Origin: CAYUQT01 sp964596165
GTDB lineage: Bacteria; Planctomycetota; Phycisphaerae; UBA1845; JAFGLZ01
Length of the DNA stretch: 64,000 nt
Reading direction: 5' to 3'
NCBI GenBank assembly: GCA_964596165.1
Contig: CAZQTW010000014.1
Span: forward strand, 1-64,000
Below are positions 10,601-18,880 of the stretch, one piece after another (the stretch's first letter is position 1; each line of letters starts with the position of its first letter). A model generated the notes under the pieces. The model worked only from the letters and a program-made list of their open reading frames with translations. It made no database searches and was not told where the DNA came from. Both the position numbers and the translations under genes were made by a program.

Positions 10601-10977
10601 TGGTCGCGCGGGATGCGCCGATGAGGCCACTGAGACTGCCAGTATTGCACCCTGATGGCATCGGGCTTGGGCAGCGGGGCACCGTCGGCGAAAACCGTCA
10701 CGACGCGAAAGACGTCGCGCGGGTCTTCCCATATGACACCATGTTCCTTGGCGGGGTCATCAAACTTCATGATCTGCCCGTATGGTACGACGTCCATGGG
10801 ACGGCCCTCCTCGGCAAGCAGGGCAGGCGCGATAATGGAGACCGCCAGCCCCCATGCGAGAAGCAGAAGCTCGATTCGCCGCAGGCTGGTTCCGACATGT
10901 GCTGACGCCTGCAACTGACCGTACACAAGGCGAATGGGTCTGACTGGGTCTGTCGTCGTCGAGGGATTCGTCATCAT
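7633..10977 (-). CDS. Large exported protein with six-hairpin glycosidase-like region
   Basis: 1114 residues from ATG 10977, which has AGGAG 8 bases upstream. Residues about 33-55 are a hydrophobic export segment (ends A-L-L-A-E-E) after an unusually long basic leader. Residues about 60-560 look beta-rich, with jelly-roll-like or carbohydrate-binding character; residues about 620-980 contain many aromatic and helical segments (G-G-Y-E-H-G-G-Y-N-Q-H-H-G-W, W-Y-T-R-D-T-S-W-L) typical of (alpha/alpha)6 toroid glycosidases, and the last 100 residues resemble the C-terminal beta-domain of such enzymes. It is probably a periplasmic or outer-surface polysaccharide-degrading enzyme, converging on the DUF2961 gene. 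I do not recognise a specific GH family. Confidence 0.75.
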   Translation of the reverse strand: MMTNPSTTTDPVRPIRLVYGQLQASAHVGTSLRRIELLLLAWGLAVSIIAPALLAEEGRPMDVVPYGQIMKFDDPAKEHGVIWEDPRDVFRVVTVFADGAPLPKPDAIRVQYWQSQWPHRRIPRDQPCGSGSSGWLDIGDWFQGKWRDADTTLEVAGNRYIWTFKPVNAKEFRDLKDFAATYRTTLKLRVVGNAPLPKVKTFEAFTDSRLKPLSFEVEWGGTAEEEQVWDGHLEVFNGTTERVDPLSGNVKLDPNKAWASRVKGKTDGIRATILYAEPKGYNSFDETVVTIRASQQTFSFSATDLIRNGHILLPDFGVLVRKAGAGTTYVAALQAVQKARRNEKTRDIYSRVFDVPEQTLTQAWNDTPLKDPHYIPLSFEGGRQHFMLDEHGNVRCINNWISRIRGKDTDRCRWNGHDIEYFFGLPDSRPVERELTDGCLPIISAAWDRDGVRYRQTATVVPLAGVPSAGARIWGDDTLVLMLRFEMKRTGLADSSARLAIRSVDDTGDEKLNIDGDRIVASAGDSPNVRMLVRSPDPADRYSLTAPQGGGTIAYSALLTTQMPTRTLEVAIPYTTLNDPKEFALLRHLPFEKTVEAVRAYWKARVAAGAQIYTPEPMINDFYKAHVSHLLINTEREAGVSDRYMAKVGTFQYGVFSNESCMMISDLDRRGYHERAEQALETWLHYQGTVGLPGDFSTTDGQFYGAGGYEHGGYNQHHGWVLWCMGEHYWYTRDTSWLNHAAPYLIKGCDWITNERKRTIAEAEKNPIRAIERGLLPPGRLEDIGDWRGWLSTNVYSWWGMQNTAAAMADAGHPDGKRLLADAKAYKNDILAAFGEAMRRSPVIKYRDGSWAPHVPSDVHRRGRSFGWITETLEGAIHLVRCGMLEPHDPISTWIVKDFEDNLYISQQYGYEMRPEQFDRYWFSLGGISQQANLLCNPIPYLLRDEPKHFLRAYFNAFAVSYFPDTRMMTEHALPNIGDWRGDHYKSSDEANSTYWLRMMFIQERDDDLWIGAAIPRYWLADGQKIGIENAATYYGPMSVRLESRVAKNEIEMTIDPPHRNPPRLIRARFRHPEALRITRVDINGTPSHRLDAAKEWVELVPTIGPIRIIARYD

Positions 10978-11490
10978 GGTTGTGCTCCTGTCGAGTTTCC
11001 GCCTCCCTGCGTGTGTTGTAGACGGCGGCGGAACGTCATCGCCGTGGTGATCTCTGGGTCGGCATGCCGATGCCGATGCGTTCTTCTAATCCAGGCGTGG
11101 CGAACGGGCAAGTCCGAATCCGGTGGCGGGGCATACCTTGTGAGCAAGACAGAGAGGCAGGAGAGTCCGACTCACCTCGATTCGCATTGCAGTGATATGT
11201 CTTCGCTAGCCAATCGCAAACTTGAGTCCTATCGCACCACGTGGCCGATCTGAAGGAGGCCGCGATACGTCATGCCCCCGTCTGAAACGGACGATAAATG
11301 GGGTGGAAAGGCTTGACTTCGACCATTAGCCATTGGTACACAATGGGTTGTGTCTGTAGGACGGGTTGCCGCGTTTCTCGGGCGATGGGGATATGAGTCT
11401 GGGCCCTTGGTGCAAGGGGGCCTGTCCCTGTAATCTGTCTGTGCGAATCGATGGACCGGAGTTTCCTTTCTTTCACTGGGGGGTGAATCC
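10978..11490. other. Divergent intergenic region of 513 bases
   Basis: No convincing gene. Small frames here lack a ribosome binding site and have odd composition (Cys/Arg runs). The right half carries the predicted promoter for the TPR glycosyltransferase. The left half must hold the promoter of the 1114-residue protein, which I could not place. Confidence 0.4.
11313..11342 (+). promoter_or_regulatory. Predicted sigma70-type promoter
   Basis: TTGACT (11313-11318), an 18-base spacer and TACACA (11337-11342) lie about 150 bases upstream of the TPR glycosyltransferase start. The -10 is a weak match, so this is tentative. Confidence 0.3.
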
Positions 11491-13341
11491 GTGCTGCCTA
11501 CTGGACGAGGTGATGACGCATACTCTCAACCTCGTCTCTTTGCCGTATTGACCGCCCTGGTCGCCATTGTGGTGGCGATTGTTGCGTGGCCGGCCCTTTC
11601 GGCAAGAGCGATTTGGATTGACGACAATCTCTACCTGACCGAGAGCTACCTGGTCTCCAATCCGAGCTGGGCCTCAGCGTGGCGGGTCGTCAGCGAGGTT
11701 TTCGCACCAACGGTTGTCCCGGGCTACTACCAGCCGCTGTCTGCACTATCCGTCATGTTGGACTTCGCCCTTGGCGGAGGTCCCCAGAACCTCCTTCCAT
11801 TCCATGTGACGAACCTTCTGCTTCATGTGGCGAACACGGTACTCGTCTGCGTCTTCCTCTACTTGCACTTTCGCCGACCCTGGCGGGCCGTTCTTGCCGG
11901 ATTGATCTTCGGTCTTCACCCACTGACCATGGAAGCGGTTCCATGGCTCAGTGAGCGCAAGTCCCTGTTGGCCTCGTTCTTCGCACTCTGGTCTCTCGTT
12001 CTCTATGTACCCCATGGACAGAAGAGGGACTGGAGGTTCCACACGGGCTCCCTGGTGATGTACATCTTGTCGCTTTTCTCCAAACCGACCATGACGCCGC
12101 TGCCCGTCCTCATGCTCCTGATGGACTACTGGCCGCTCCGGCGCCTGAACAAGAATGCCTTTCTTGAGAAGGTACCCTTCTTCATCGTCGGATGGACTTC
12201 AGCCGTCATCACGATCATTTCTGAGAGGATTGACTCAACGGCACATCAATCCGCGGGGTCTTCCATCGCCAGGTCTTTCCTCATCGTGTGCCACGACATC
12301 GTCTTCTACCTTTACAAGGTCGTATGGCCTGTGGGCCCGGCCACGCACTACACGATTCCCGAACCGCTCTCGTTCGGACACCCCCTGTTGCTGGGGAGTG
12401 TCATCGGCACCATTCTGCTGATCGCCTTGCTGGTGCTCTCACTGAGATGGACGCGAGCGATCGTGGTGGGTTGGTTGTTCTTCTTCATCGCTCTCTTTCC
12501 CACGATGGGCGTCACCGGCTTCACCTGGGTTATCGTGTGGGACAAGTACATCTATTTCCCGTGGGTCGGTTTGCTGTTGCCGCTGACATGGTATCTCGGA
12601 GAACTCTGGGGGAGCACGCCGCGTCTCGCCCTGATCCGTCTCAAGAACGTCGGCGTGCTGCTTCTTGTGGTTTGTGTGGGAGTCTTTGAAGTTGCGGAGG
12701 ACCGAGACTACCTGTGCTTATGGAAGGACAGCGAGACCCTCTGTCGGCACATGCTGGCGGAGACTCCCGGCGTGCCGACGTTGCACTATGCATTGGCCAA
12801 TGCGTTGATCCTTTCTGGAAAGACAGAAGAAGGGATCCAGCATTTCCGGGAGGCACTGCGGCTGGCCCCCCACTACGCCGACGCTCATTACGACCTTGGC
12901 GTGGTGCTGGGAAGCCAGGGAAAGACGCAGGAGGCGGCAGACCACTACCGTGAGGCGTGCCGACTCGACCCACGTCAGTCCAAGGCCCGCAACAATCTGG
13001 GCACCATTCTGTGCGGTCAGGGTCGTTGGGACGAAGGCATGCAACTCTACAGGGAGGCGCTAGCGATCAATCCGGAGTTCGCGGATGCGCACATCAACCT
13101 GGGAATCGGCCTGGTCAAGTTGGGGAAGCCGGACCTTGCCATTCCGCACTTCTTGGAGTCGGTGAGACTGCGACCTGGCCACATCCGTGCCCGGAAGTAT
13201 CTGGCCACCGCGCTGGTCAACCGGAACAACATTGACGAAGCCATTCGCCAGTACCGAGCGATTCTCCAGCTCCAGCCGGAAGACATCGAAGCTCGGGACC
13301 GCCTGAATGTCCTGATGAGACTGAAGCGAAACGCCGGGTAG
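11491..13341 (+). CDS. Membrane glycosyltransferase-like protein with C-terminal TPR repeats (TMTC-like)
   Basis: A 616-residue protein from GTG 11491 (purine-rich GGGGGGTGA just upstream). Roughly residues 10-400 hold about nine or ten membrane helices with the GT-C-type loop W-I-D-D-N after the first helix, and P-L-T-M-E-A-V-P-W-L-S-E-R-K further on, a signature of the bacterial and eukaryotic TMTC family of O-mannosyltransferase-like proteins. Residues about 425-610 are five to six tetratricopeptide repeats (A-H-Y-D-L-G-V-V-L, A-R-N-N-L-G-T-I-L, A-H-I-N-L-G-I-G-L). Likely role: lipid-linked sugar transfer to exported proteins, with the TPR part binding the acceptor. Bacterial members are functionally uncharacterised as far as I know. 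Confidence 0.82.
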   Translation: MLPTGRGDDAYSQPRLFAVLTALVAIVVAIVAWPALSARAIWIDDNLYLTESYLVSNPSWASAWRVVSEVFAPTVVPGYYQPLSALSVMLDFALGGGPQNLLPFHVTNLLLHVANTVLVCVFLYLHFRRPWRAVLAGLIFGLHPLTMEAVPWLSERKSLLASFFALWSLVLYVPHGQKRDWRFHTGSLVMYILSLFSKPTMTPLPVLMLLMDYWPLRRLNKNAFLEKVPFFIVGWTSAVITIISERIDSTAHQSAGSSIARSFLIVCHDIVFYLYKVVWPVGPATHYTIPEPLSFGHPLLLGSVIGTILLIALLVLSLRWTRAIVVGWLFFFIALFPTMGVTGFTWVIVWDKYIYFPWVGLLLPLTWYLGELWGSTPRLALIRLKNVGVLLLVVCVGVFEVAEDRDYLCLWKDSETLCRHMLAETPGVPTLHYALANALILSGKTEEGIQHFREALRLAPHYADAHYDLGVVLGSQGKTQEAADHYREACRLDPRQSKARNNLGTILCGQGRWDEGMQLYREALAINPEFADAHINLGIGLVKLGKPDLAIPHFLESVRLRPGHIRARKYLATALVNRNNIDEAIRQYRAILQLQPEDIEARDRLNVLMRLKRNAG

Positions 13342-13356
13342 TCGGCAGGGATAGAG

Positions 13357-13382
13357 GGACCGTTGCTCGTCGGGCACGGTCC
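13357..13382. terminator. Hairpin between convergent genes
   Basis: GGACCGT (13357-13363) and ACGGTCC (13376-13382) form a perfect 7-bp stem with a 12-base loop 15 bases after the TPR glycosyltransferase stop. There is no clear U-tract, so termination is inferred from position. Confidence 0.4.
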
Positions 13383-13429
13383 GCATTCCTGGCCGGGCCA
13401 TCCTCCTCATCCCCGTTTCGTATGGGCAG

Positions 13430-14428
13430 TCAGGACCCATCCTCTGATGAATAGACGACCTTGTGTGCGTAGGTGCCGTTCGTCAGGTCGATCTCAATGA
13501 GTCTGCCGCCGCGATTGCCGTCGCCGTAGGCGGCCCAGCCGGTCCAGCGGCCGTAAACCAATTCGATGCCGTCCCATATTCCGGCGAAGTCGTTCACATG
13601 GTCGTGTCCACAGAACGTGGCGCGCACGCGGCCTGATGCTTTGAAGGCCTTGAATGTTTGCCCGGCGTCGGTCTCGCGGCACACCTCCTCATCGCATCGT
13701 CCTGTAAACTTGCCGGAGGCCCTTAGAAGTTTGTACTCGAGTATGGGGATGTGCATCATGACCAGGATCGGGCAGCGAATGCCGACCCGGGCGTCACGGT
13801 CCATCTGCTCGCCGAACCAGGCGAGTTGCCCGTCGCTGATGTGTTTGAGCCCTTCCTTGTAGCCCGAATCGAAGCAGTAGATCGCGAAGCCGGGTTTCGA
13901 CGAGCCTTTGGCGACAAGATCGAGCCGATAGGCGTACTCTCGTTTGCCGTTTCGATCGAAGTAGCCGAAGGCGGCGTTCTTCATCTTCTTGCGGTAGTCC
14001 TCAATGTGAAGCGAACCGTTCTCCGGGTCGACATCATGATTTCCCAAGGCATGGCACCAGGGCACCGGTAGGGAGTTCATGAAATCGAGGCCCTCCCAAC
14101 TCGTTTCCTTACGGTCGTTCCAGATGAAATCGCCGGTGTGAACGATCAGATCGGGCCGGTGGATTTCGACCATCGAGCGAATGGTCTGATAGGTCCGACG
14201 ATCCTTCTCGCGATCGCCGGGTTTGAGGCTGCCGAGATGGGTGTCTGTGATCTGCAGAATCCGTACCGGTCTGGGATCACGGGGCGAGAAGGCGAGTTCA
14301 AATTGATCCGTCGATACCTGTCGGACTGTGAGGGCATTGGTGAGGTCTTGTCCCGCACCGGGTAATTGATCGGAGACCAGCGCAACAACAATCGATCCGG
14401 ACGCCTTGATGAAGTCACGTCGCTTCAC
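13430..14428 (-). CDS. Tat-exported metallophosphoesterase
   Basis: 332 residues from GTG 14428 (GGAGAGGA upstream). The N-terminus K-R-R-D-F-I-K is a twin-arginine export motif followed by a hydrophobic stretch ending near P-G-A-G-Q. The calcineurin-like fold is complete: I-T-D-T-H-L-G, H-T-G-D-F, G-N-H-D-V-D and G-H-D-H-V-N-D supply the dinuclear metal ligands. Residues are typical of the family that includes purple acid phosphatase-like and Icc-like phosphoesterases found widely in Planctomycetes. Substrate (phosphate monoester, diester or sugar phosphate) cannot be told. An open frame upstream of the GTG to 14887 is probably not translated because the signal would then be internal. Confidence 0.85.
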   Translation of the reverse strand: MKRRDFIKASGSIVVALVSDQLPGAGQDLTNALTVRQVSTDQFELAFSPRDPRPVRILQITDTHLGSLKPGDREKDRRTYQTIRSMVEIHRPDLIVHTGDFIWNDRKETSWEGLDFMNSLPVPWCHALGNHDVDPENGSLHIEDYRKKMKNAAFGYFDRNGKREYAYRLDLVAKGSSKPGFAIYCFDSGYKEGLKHISDGQLAWFGEQMDRDARVGIRCPILVMMHIPILEYKLLRASGKFTGRCDEEVCRETDAGQTFKAFKASGRVRATFCGHDHVNDFAGIWDGIELVYGRWTGWAAYGDGNRGGRLIEIDLTNGTYAHKVVYSSEDGS

Positions 14429-14687
14429 GGCTTTTCCTCTCCTATCCCAATCAGCACCACATGACGCCGCATTATAGGGGCGGTTCCGCGGAGACGATAT
14501 CCCTCGCATGTCCGGCCGAAAGATGGGGAGGGTTCCGGGGAACCCAATGGCACGTCTTCTCCGGCGTTCCTTGCGCGTCAAGCCGGGGGAATGCCGTTCG
14601 ATTCGTCGGACTCCACCCTTGCGGAAAAAGCCGCTACACTGCTCTTGGGAATGTGCGGAACCGGAAGAGGCTAGGGAAGGATGGAGT

Positions 14688-16058
14688 ATGTCCAAGCAGA
14701 AAGAGAAGCTGGCGTTGCAGGGCGGATTGAAGGCGGTCACGCGGATCGAGGGCAAAGGCAAGCCCAAGATCGGGATCGAGGAATTCATGTCGGTGGCCGA
14801 ACGATTCGGATTCGATTCGGTGACGCTGAAGAAGATCCGGGCGGTCGTCGAGAAGGCCGACACGGGCGAAGGGCCGTTTCTGGCCAACTACTACTCCGAT
14901 CTCAAAGAAACCAAGGTGAAGGCGTATGAGCGTGTCGCCCGCGAGCTGTTCGGTGTGAAGTACGCGATCGGCGTCAGTTCGGGCACGGCCGCACTTCACA
15001 GTTCCTTTGTGGCCGTCGGCGTCGGGCCGGGCACCGAGGTGATCTGCCCGGCGATCGGCTTCTTCGCCACGGCGGCGGCGGTGGTGGCCGCCAAGGGCGT
15101 ACCGGTGTTCTGCGACGTCGACGAATCGTTGCACATGGATCCCGCCAAGATCGAGCCGCTGATCAACGACCGAACGGTGGCCATCGCGCCGACGTGCGTC
15201 ATGGGCGGCGTTCCCAACCTGACGGCCATCATGGCAATAGCCCGCAAGCACAATCTCAAGGTTGTCGAGGACTGCGCCCAATCCTGTGGGGCGATGTTCA
15301 ACGGGAAGTACGTCGGCACGCATGGCGATATGGGTGTTTTCAGCATCTCGGCCTACAAGACCGTGGGCGGCGGCGAAGGCGGGCTGATCATCACCGATGA
15401 AGAGAGACTCTGGGAGCGTGCGAATGGCCTGGCCGAAGGCGGCGGTCTGTGGCGGCCGGTCCGGTTCGCGCCCGAACGGTATGAAGGGGAGCTGTTCTGC
15501 GGGCTGAACTATCGGATGTCGGAATTGGAAGCGGCGGTGGATGTCGTTCAGCTCAAGAAAGCGCCGGCGATCGCCAAGCGATTCCGGTCGGTCAAACGGC
15601 GCGTGGTGAGCCGGCTCAAGACGTTCCAGGAAATCGTGCCGCAGAAGTCGAACGATCCGAACGGCGAAGTAGGTTATCTGCTGCGGTTCTTCCCCGCGTC
15701 GGTCGATTTGTCGGTCAAGATCGCCGAGGCTCTTCAGGCCGAGGGCGTCAACTGCAACACGCGAGGGCACAACCCGGCGCCCGATTGGCATGTCTACGGA
15801 TACATGTATCCGCTGATGGTCAAGCCGAACGATGCCAATTGTGCCCTGGACTGTCCCAGATACATCCAGCGGGCCGGGCGCCGCATGGAGTATGCCCGGG
15901 GCATGTGTCCGGTTGCGGACAGTCTCTTCGACCGCGTCGTGAACGTTCCTCTCAACCAGTGGTTCTCGGCAAAGGACTGCCGCAACGTGGCCGAGGGGAT
16001 CAACAAGGCATTGTCGGCCTACTGCACCGAGGATCCGAATGCCGCGAAGTGGATCTGA
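14688..16058 (+). CDS. DegT/DnrJ/EryC1/StrS-family aminotransferase
   Basis: A 456-residue PLP-dependent enzyme of fold type I. ATG 14688 has AGGATGGAG directly upstream. The PLP phosphate/substrate region (G-V-S-S-G-T-A-A-L), the ring-stacking D-C-A-Q-S segment and the Schiff-base lysine (I-S-A-Y-K-T-V-G-G-G-E-G-G) are present, so it is probably catalytic. An N-terminal extension of about 60 residues precedes the usual start of the family. Such enzymes usually aminate nucleotide-linked keto-sugars, but no nucleotide-sugar gene is nearby. The gene 48 bases downstream encodes an MttB-family methyltransferase, an unusual partner that suggests a shared, unknown amino-compound substrate. Confidence 0.88.
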   Translation: MSKQKEKLALQGGLKAVTRIEGKGKPKIGIEEFMSVAERFGFDSVTLKKIRAVVEKADTGEGPFLANYYSDLKETKVKAYERVARELFGVKYAIGVSSGTAALHSSFVAVGVGPGTEVICPAIGFFATAAAVVAAKGVPVFCDVDESLHMDPAKIEPLINDRTVAIAPTCVMGGVPNLTAIMAIARKHNLKVVEDCAQSCGAMFNGKYVGTHGDMGVFSISAYKTVGGGEGGLIITDEERLWERANGLAEGGGLWRPVRFAPERYEGELFCGLNYRMSELEAAVDVVQLKKAPAIAKRFRSVKRRVVSRLKTFQEIVPQKSNDPNGEVGYLLRFFPASVDLSVKIAEALQAEGVNCNTRGHNPAPDWHVYGYMYPLMVKPNDANCALDCPRYIQRAGRRMEYARGMCPVADSLFDRVVNVPLNQWFSAKDCRNVAEGINKALSAYCTEDPNAAKWI

Positions 16059-16106
16059 GCGGCATCCGGTCGGACCCCTTGACCCAACGACACCGGAGCG
16101 ACATTC

Positions 16107-17537
16107 ATGAGACTTGCCAGACTCGCCGTGCTTTCGGACGCTGAGATCGGTCGGATTCACGAGGCCACCATCGATATCCTCGCTCGCTGCGGCGTTCGGA
16201 TCGGCAGCCGGCGGATGTTCGACTTTCTGAAGTCGAACGGATTGGACGTCGACGCGGATCGGCAGGTCGTGAGGTTTTCGCGGACATGCATCGAAGACGC
16301 CCTGGCCGGCATCCCGTCGGAGTTCGAGGTGTTCGATCGTGAGGGCAAGCCCGCCTTCGTGCTGGGCGACGGCGTGTCCAAGATTGCCGCGGGGCACAAT
16401 GCGGTGTTCTGGGTGGATTCGCGGACAGGGCAGACGCGCCCGTCCACCGTTGCCGACGTGGAACAATTCAGCAGGATTTGCGAGCATCTTCCGGCGATCG
16501 ACATGATTGGGATTCCGGTCATGCCGCAGGACGTACCGACGCCGTCGGCCACATTGCTCTACGGCGTTCGCGCCGTCATCGAGAACTGTCGCAAGCCCGT
16601 CTACTTTTCCACCGATCGCGCGAGCGTAAACAATGCGGTCATCGAGATGCTTCGAGCCGTCTATCCCGGCGATCTGAAGACACAGGTCTACGGCATCAGT
16701 CAACTTTCGCCGACAGCCCCGTTGTTTTGGGAGGAGGGCGTCTGCGAGGCGATCATGGACATGGCCGGTACCGGCGTGCCACTGGCGGTCCTGCCCGAAC
16801 CGAACGCGGGCATCTCGGCACCGTACACCCTGGCCGGCCTGCTTACCGTCAATAATGCCGAGTGCCTTTCGGGGTTGGCGATGTGCCAAATGCTGGCGCC
16901 GGGCATGAAGGTCATGTATGCCAATTCGTGGACCGTTACGGACATGCGGAACGCCGCAGCCTTGGTGGGCTCGACCGAGACGTCGATTTGTCGGATCGCC
17001 GGCGCCCAACTCGCACGGTTCTACCGAGTGCCCTCACACACGACGGCCCCCAACTCCGACAACCACGCTCACGACGAGCAGAACGCCTGGGAGAAGACCT
17101 TCAGCACCTTCTGCTCGGTTGCCGCGGGCAACGACCTGATCGTCAATTGCGGCATGTTCGCCACCGGCATGACCTGCAGCCACGAGCAGCTCATCATGGA
17201 TGAAGAAATCTCGGCCATGAGCAAGCGGATCGCGGCCGGCATCCGTGTGAACGAGGAGACGATCGCCAAGGACCTGATCATCGAGATAGGTCCCCACGGG
17301 GCAGGCTACTTAATGGCCGACCACACCATGAACTGGTTGCGGTCGGACGAGTATCTGGAACCTCGTGTTTCCGTCCGGGGTCCGCGGGCGGCCTGGGAAA
17401 AGGCCGGCGCAAAGGACACGTATCAACTGGCTCGCGAAAAGGCGATGGTCTGCGCCAAGCAGATCCCGCCGCCTCTTGACTCCCAGCGTAAGGCTTGCCT
17501 AGACGATGTTCTAAGGCATTGGGAAACAACGCTTTAG
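16107..17537 (+). CDS. Trimethylamine methyltransferase (MttB) superfamily protein, non-pyrrolysine type
   Basis: 476 residues matching the MttB/COG5598 TIM-barrel family, which transfers a methyl group from a quaternary amine to a corrinoid protein. The frame is read through with no in-frame TAG, so it belongs to the non-pyrrolysine group (MtgB-like enzymes acting on glycine betaine, proline betaine, carnitine and similar). Recognisable are the N-terminal helix (I-H-E-A-T-I-D-I-L), L-L-Y-G-V-R-A-V-I and the late N-C-G-M-F-A-T-G-M-T-C segment. No corrinoid-binding protein or methylcobamide:THF methyltransferase is adjacent; the UroD-family gene at 18881-19927 is the nearest candidate partner. 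Substrate unknown. Confidence 0.88.
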   Translation: MRLARLAVLSDAEIGRIHEATIDILARCGVRIGSRRMFDFLKSNGLDVDADRQVVRFSRTCIEDALAGIPSEFEVFDREGKPAFVLGDGVSKIAAGHNAVFWVDSRTGQTRPSTVADVEQFSRICEHLPAIDMIGIPVMPQDVPTPSATLLYGVRAVIENCRKPVYFSTDRASVNNAVIEMLRAVYPGDLKTQVYGISQLSPTAPLFWEEGVCEAIMDMAGTGVPLAVLPEPNAGISAPYTLAGLLTVNNAECLSGLAMCQMLAPGMKVMYANSWTVTDMRNAAALVGSTETSICRIAGAQLARFYRVPSHTTAPNSDNHAHDEQNAWEKTFSTFCSVAAGNDLIVNCGMFATGMTCSHEQLIMDEEISAMSKRIAAGIRVNEETIAKDLIIEIGPHGAGYLMADHTMNWLRSDEYLEPRVSVRGPRAAWEKAGAKDTYQLAREKAMVCAKQIPPPLDSQRKACLDDVLRHWETTL

Positions 17538-17638
17538 CGTGCATCGACCCTCGCATGGCATTGTGTGAGCTACCGTTCGGCACGTGAGAACGGCCACTTG
17601 GGGACAGACGGCTGTCCGGCACGCTCGCAGGTCGTTTC

Positions 17639-18029
17639 ATGAGAAGTCTCGGATTCCTTGTTTGTTCCATGGTCGGGGTAGCGGCGATTCGTTGCGATCT
17701 CGCGGCGGAGACACCCGGTTCATCTCGCAGGACCTCGCTCACCAATCCGAACGTTCGCCTTACCAAACCGGCCGAACATAGCCTGATCTTGGCGCACGGT
17801 CCGGTGACGATCGTCGTCGTCGACGATGTGGCGGTGCTGCTGCTCCATCGAGCCGGTCATAACGGCATCGCCTCGCTGACCCATGCGTCACGTCAAGAGA
17901 ACCTCTTTGTGCCGGCCTATGCCGGCCCAAATCTCGAGCACATCCACGACGGCACGGGTGTGGCGTGAGATCGGTTGTTTGAACCATTGCCGCGAGCGCC
18001 GGATGGAATTGGAACACCGATCGGAATAG
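17639..18029 (+). pseudogene. Decayed secreted protein gene with in-frame TGA
   Basis: ATG 17639 opens a signal peptide (to about A-A-E, residue 24) and about 85 further residues. The frame stops at TGA 17966-17968, yet the same frame continues sensibly as D-R-L-F-E-P-L-P-R-A-P, and shifting by one base at about 18002 gives M-E-L-E before a TAG at 18027. From memory, intact relatives in Planctomycetes are several hundred residues long and have a similar E-N-L-F-V-P-A-Y-A-G ... L-F-E-P-R-R-A-P-M-E-L stretch. I therefore read this as the 5' remnant of a longer secreted protein whose 3' part has been lost. Function unknown. A functional 109-residue protein is the alternative. Confidence 0.5.
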
Positions 18030-18127
18030 AATGAGTGGTGGAGTAGGCTGAAAGCAGATTCACGTCCGTTCGTTTTCATATCCGCCGCGACCGCGGGTGG
18101 GCGGCCGCGCGATAAGGAGCCACGACC

Positions 18128-18868
18128 ATGACTGCGCACGCACCAGGCGGAGTCTCCCCGCTGGCCGAGGATGCCGACCGTCGTCTGCGGCGATGGCTCG
18201 GCTTCCAAGAGGTCCGCAAGCGGGTTGATCATGAGCAACCCCTTGAGGCCGTCACATCGAGACTCGGACCCTATCTGTCGATCTCTCGGGAGGAGGGAAC
18301 GGGCGCCGGCGAGATCGCTCATCTCGTTGGCCAGGGGCTTGGATGGGAAGTGCTCGACAAGGAAATCCTCGACTTCATGGCGGAGCACTACAACCTCCAG
18401 CGAAACATCCTCGAATTTGTCGACGAGACCACGGCCAACTGGCTGCACGAGGCATTCAGCAACCTGATTGATCGACAGGTCATCAGCCAGCAGGCCTACG
18501 TGAAGCGACTGGGATCCATCTTGCTCCTGGCGGCCTATCACGGCAAGGTCGTCCTGGTCGGTCGGGGCGCCCAATTCCTGTTGCCGCGCGACCGGGGACT
18601 GGCTGTGAGACTCCTGGCACCTGAAAAGTATCGGATCGAATACGTGATGAAACTGAAAGGGTTGACCCCCGACGCCGCCAAGAAGCACATTGATGAGAAG
18701 GAGAAAGGACGTCGCGATTTCGTTCACCGCTTCTTTCACAAGGATCCCGAAGATCCGCACCTGTATGATCTGGTCCTCAACGTGGGCAAGTGTGGGCCGC
18801 GCGCAACGGCCGACCTGATCATCGCCGCCACCAAGTGCTGGTTGCGACAGTCCGAGGAGCACGCCTGA
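18128..18868 (+). CDS. Cytidylate kinase-like family protein
   Basis: 246 residues from ATG 18128 (AAGGAG upstream). Matches the cytidylate-kinase-like family (P-loop-like fold; S-I-S-R-E-E-G-T-G-A-G-E-I-A is the degenerate phosphate-binding region at residues 55-68), with D-K-E-I-L in the next helix and V-G-R-G-A-Q-F-L-L mid-protein. Members are common in Planctomycetes and Deltaproteobacteria and often lack the canonical GKS/T, as here, so CMP kinase activity is doubtful. It stands alone between unrelated genes; function is unknown. Confidence 0.8.
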   Translation: MTAHAPGGVSPLAEDADRRLRRWLGFQEVRKRVDHEQPLEAVTSRLGPYLSISREEGTGAGEIAHLVGQGLGWEVLDKEILDFMAEHYNLQRNILEFVDETTANWLHEAFSNLIDRQVISQQAYVKRLGSILLLAAYHGKVVLVGRGAQFLLPRDRGLAVRLLAPEKYRIEYVMKLKGLTPDAAKKHIDEKEKGRRDFVHRFFHKDPEDPHLYDLVLNVGKCGPRATADLIIAATKCWLRQSEEHA

Positions 18869-18880
18869 TCATCAGGTTCC

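Noticed and set aside
14634..17009. Very long minus-strand open frame antisense to the DegT and MttB genes
   Set aside because: Composition is Arg/His/Asp-rich with no domain; it mirrors GC-biased codon third positions of the real plus-strand genes.
16107..17537. Pyrrolysine-type MttB
   Set aside because: There is no in-frame TAG in the gene; it is the non-pyrrolysine form.
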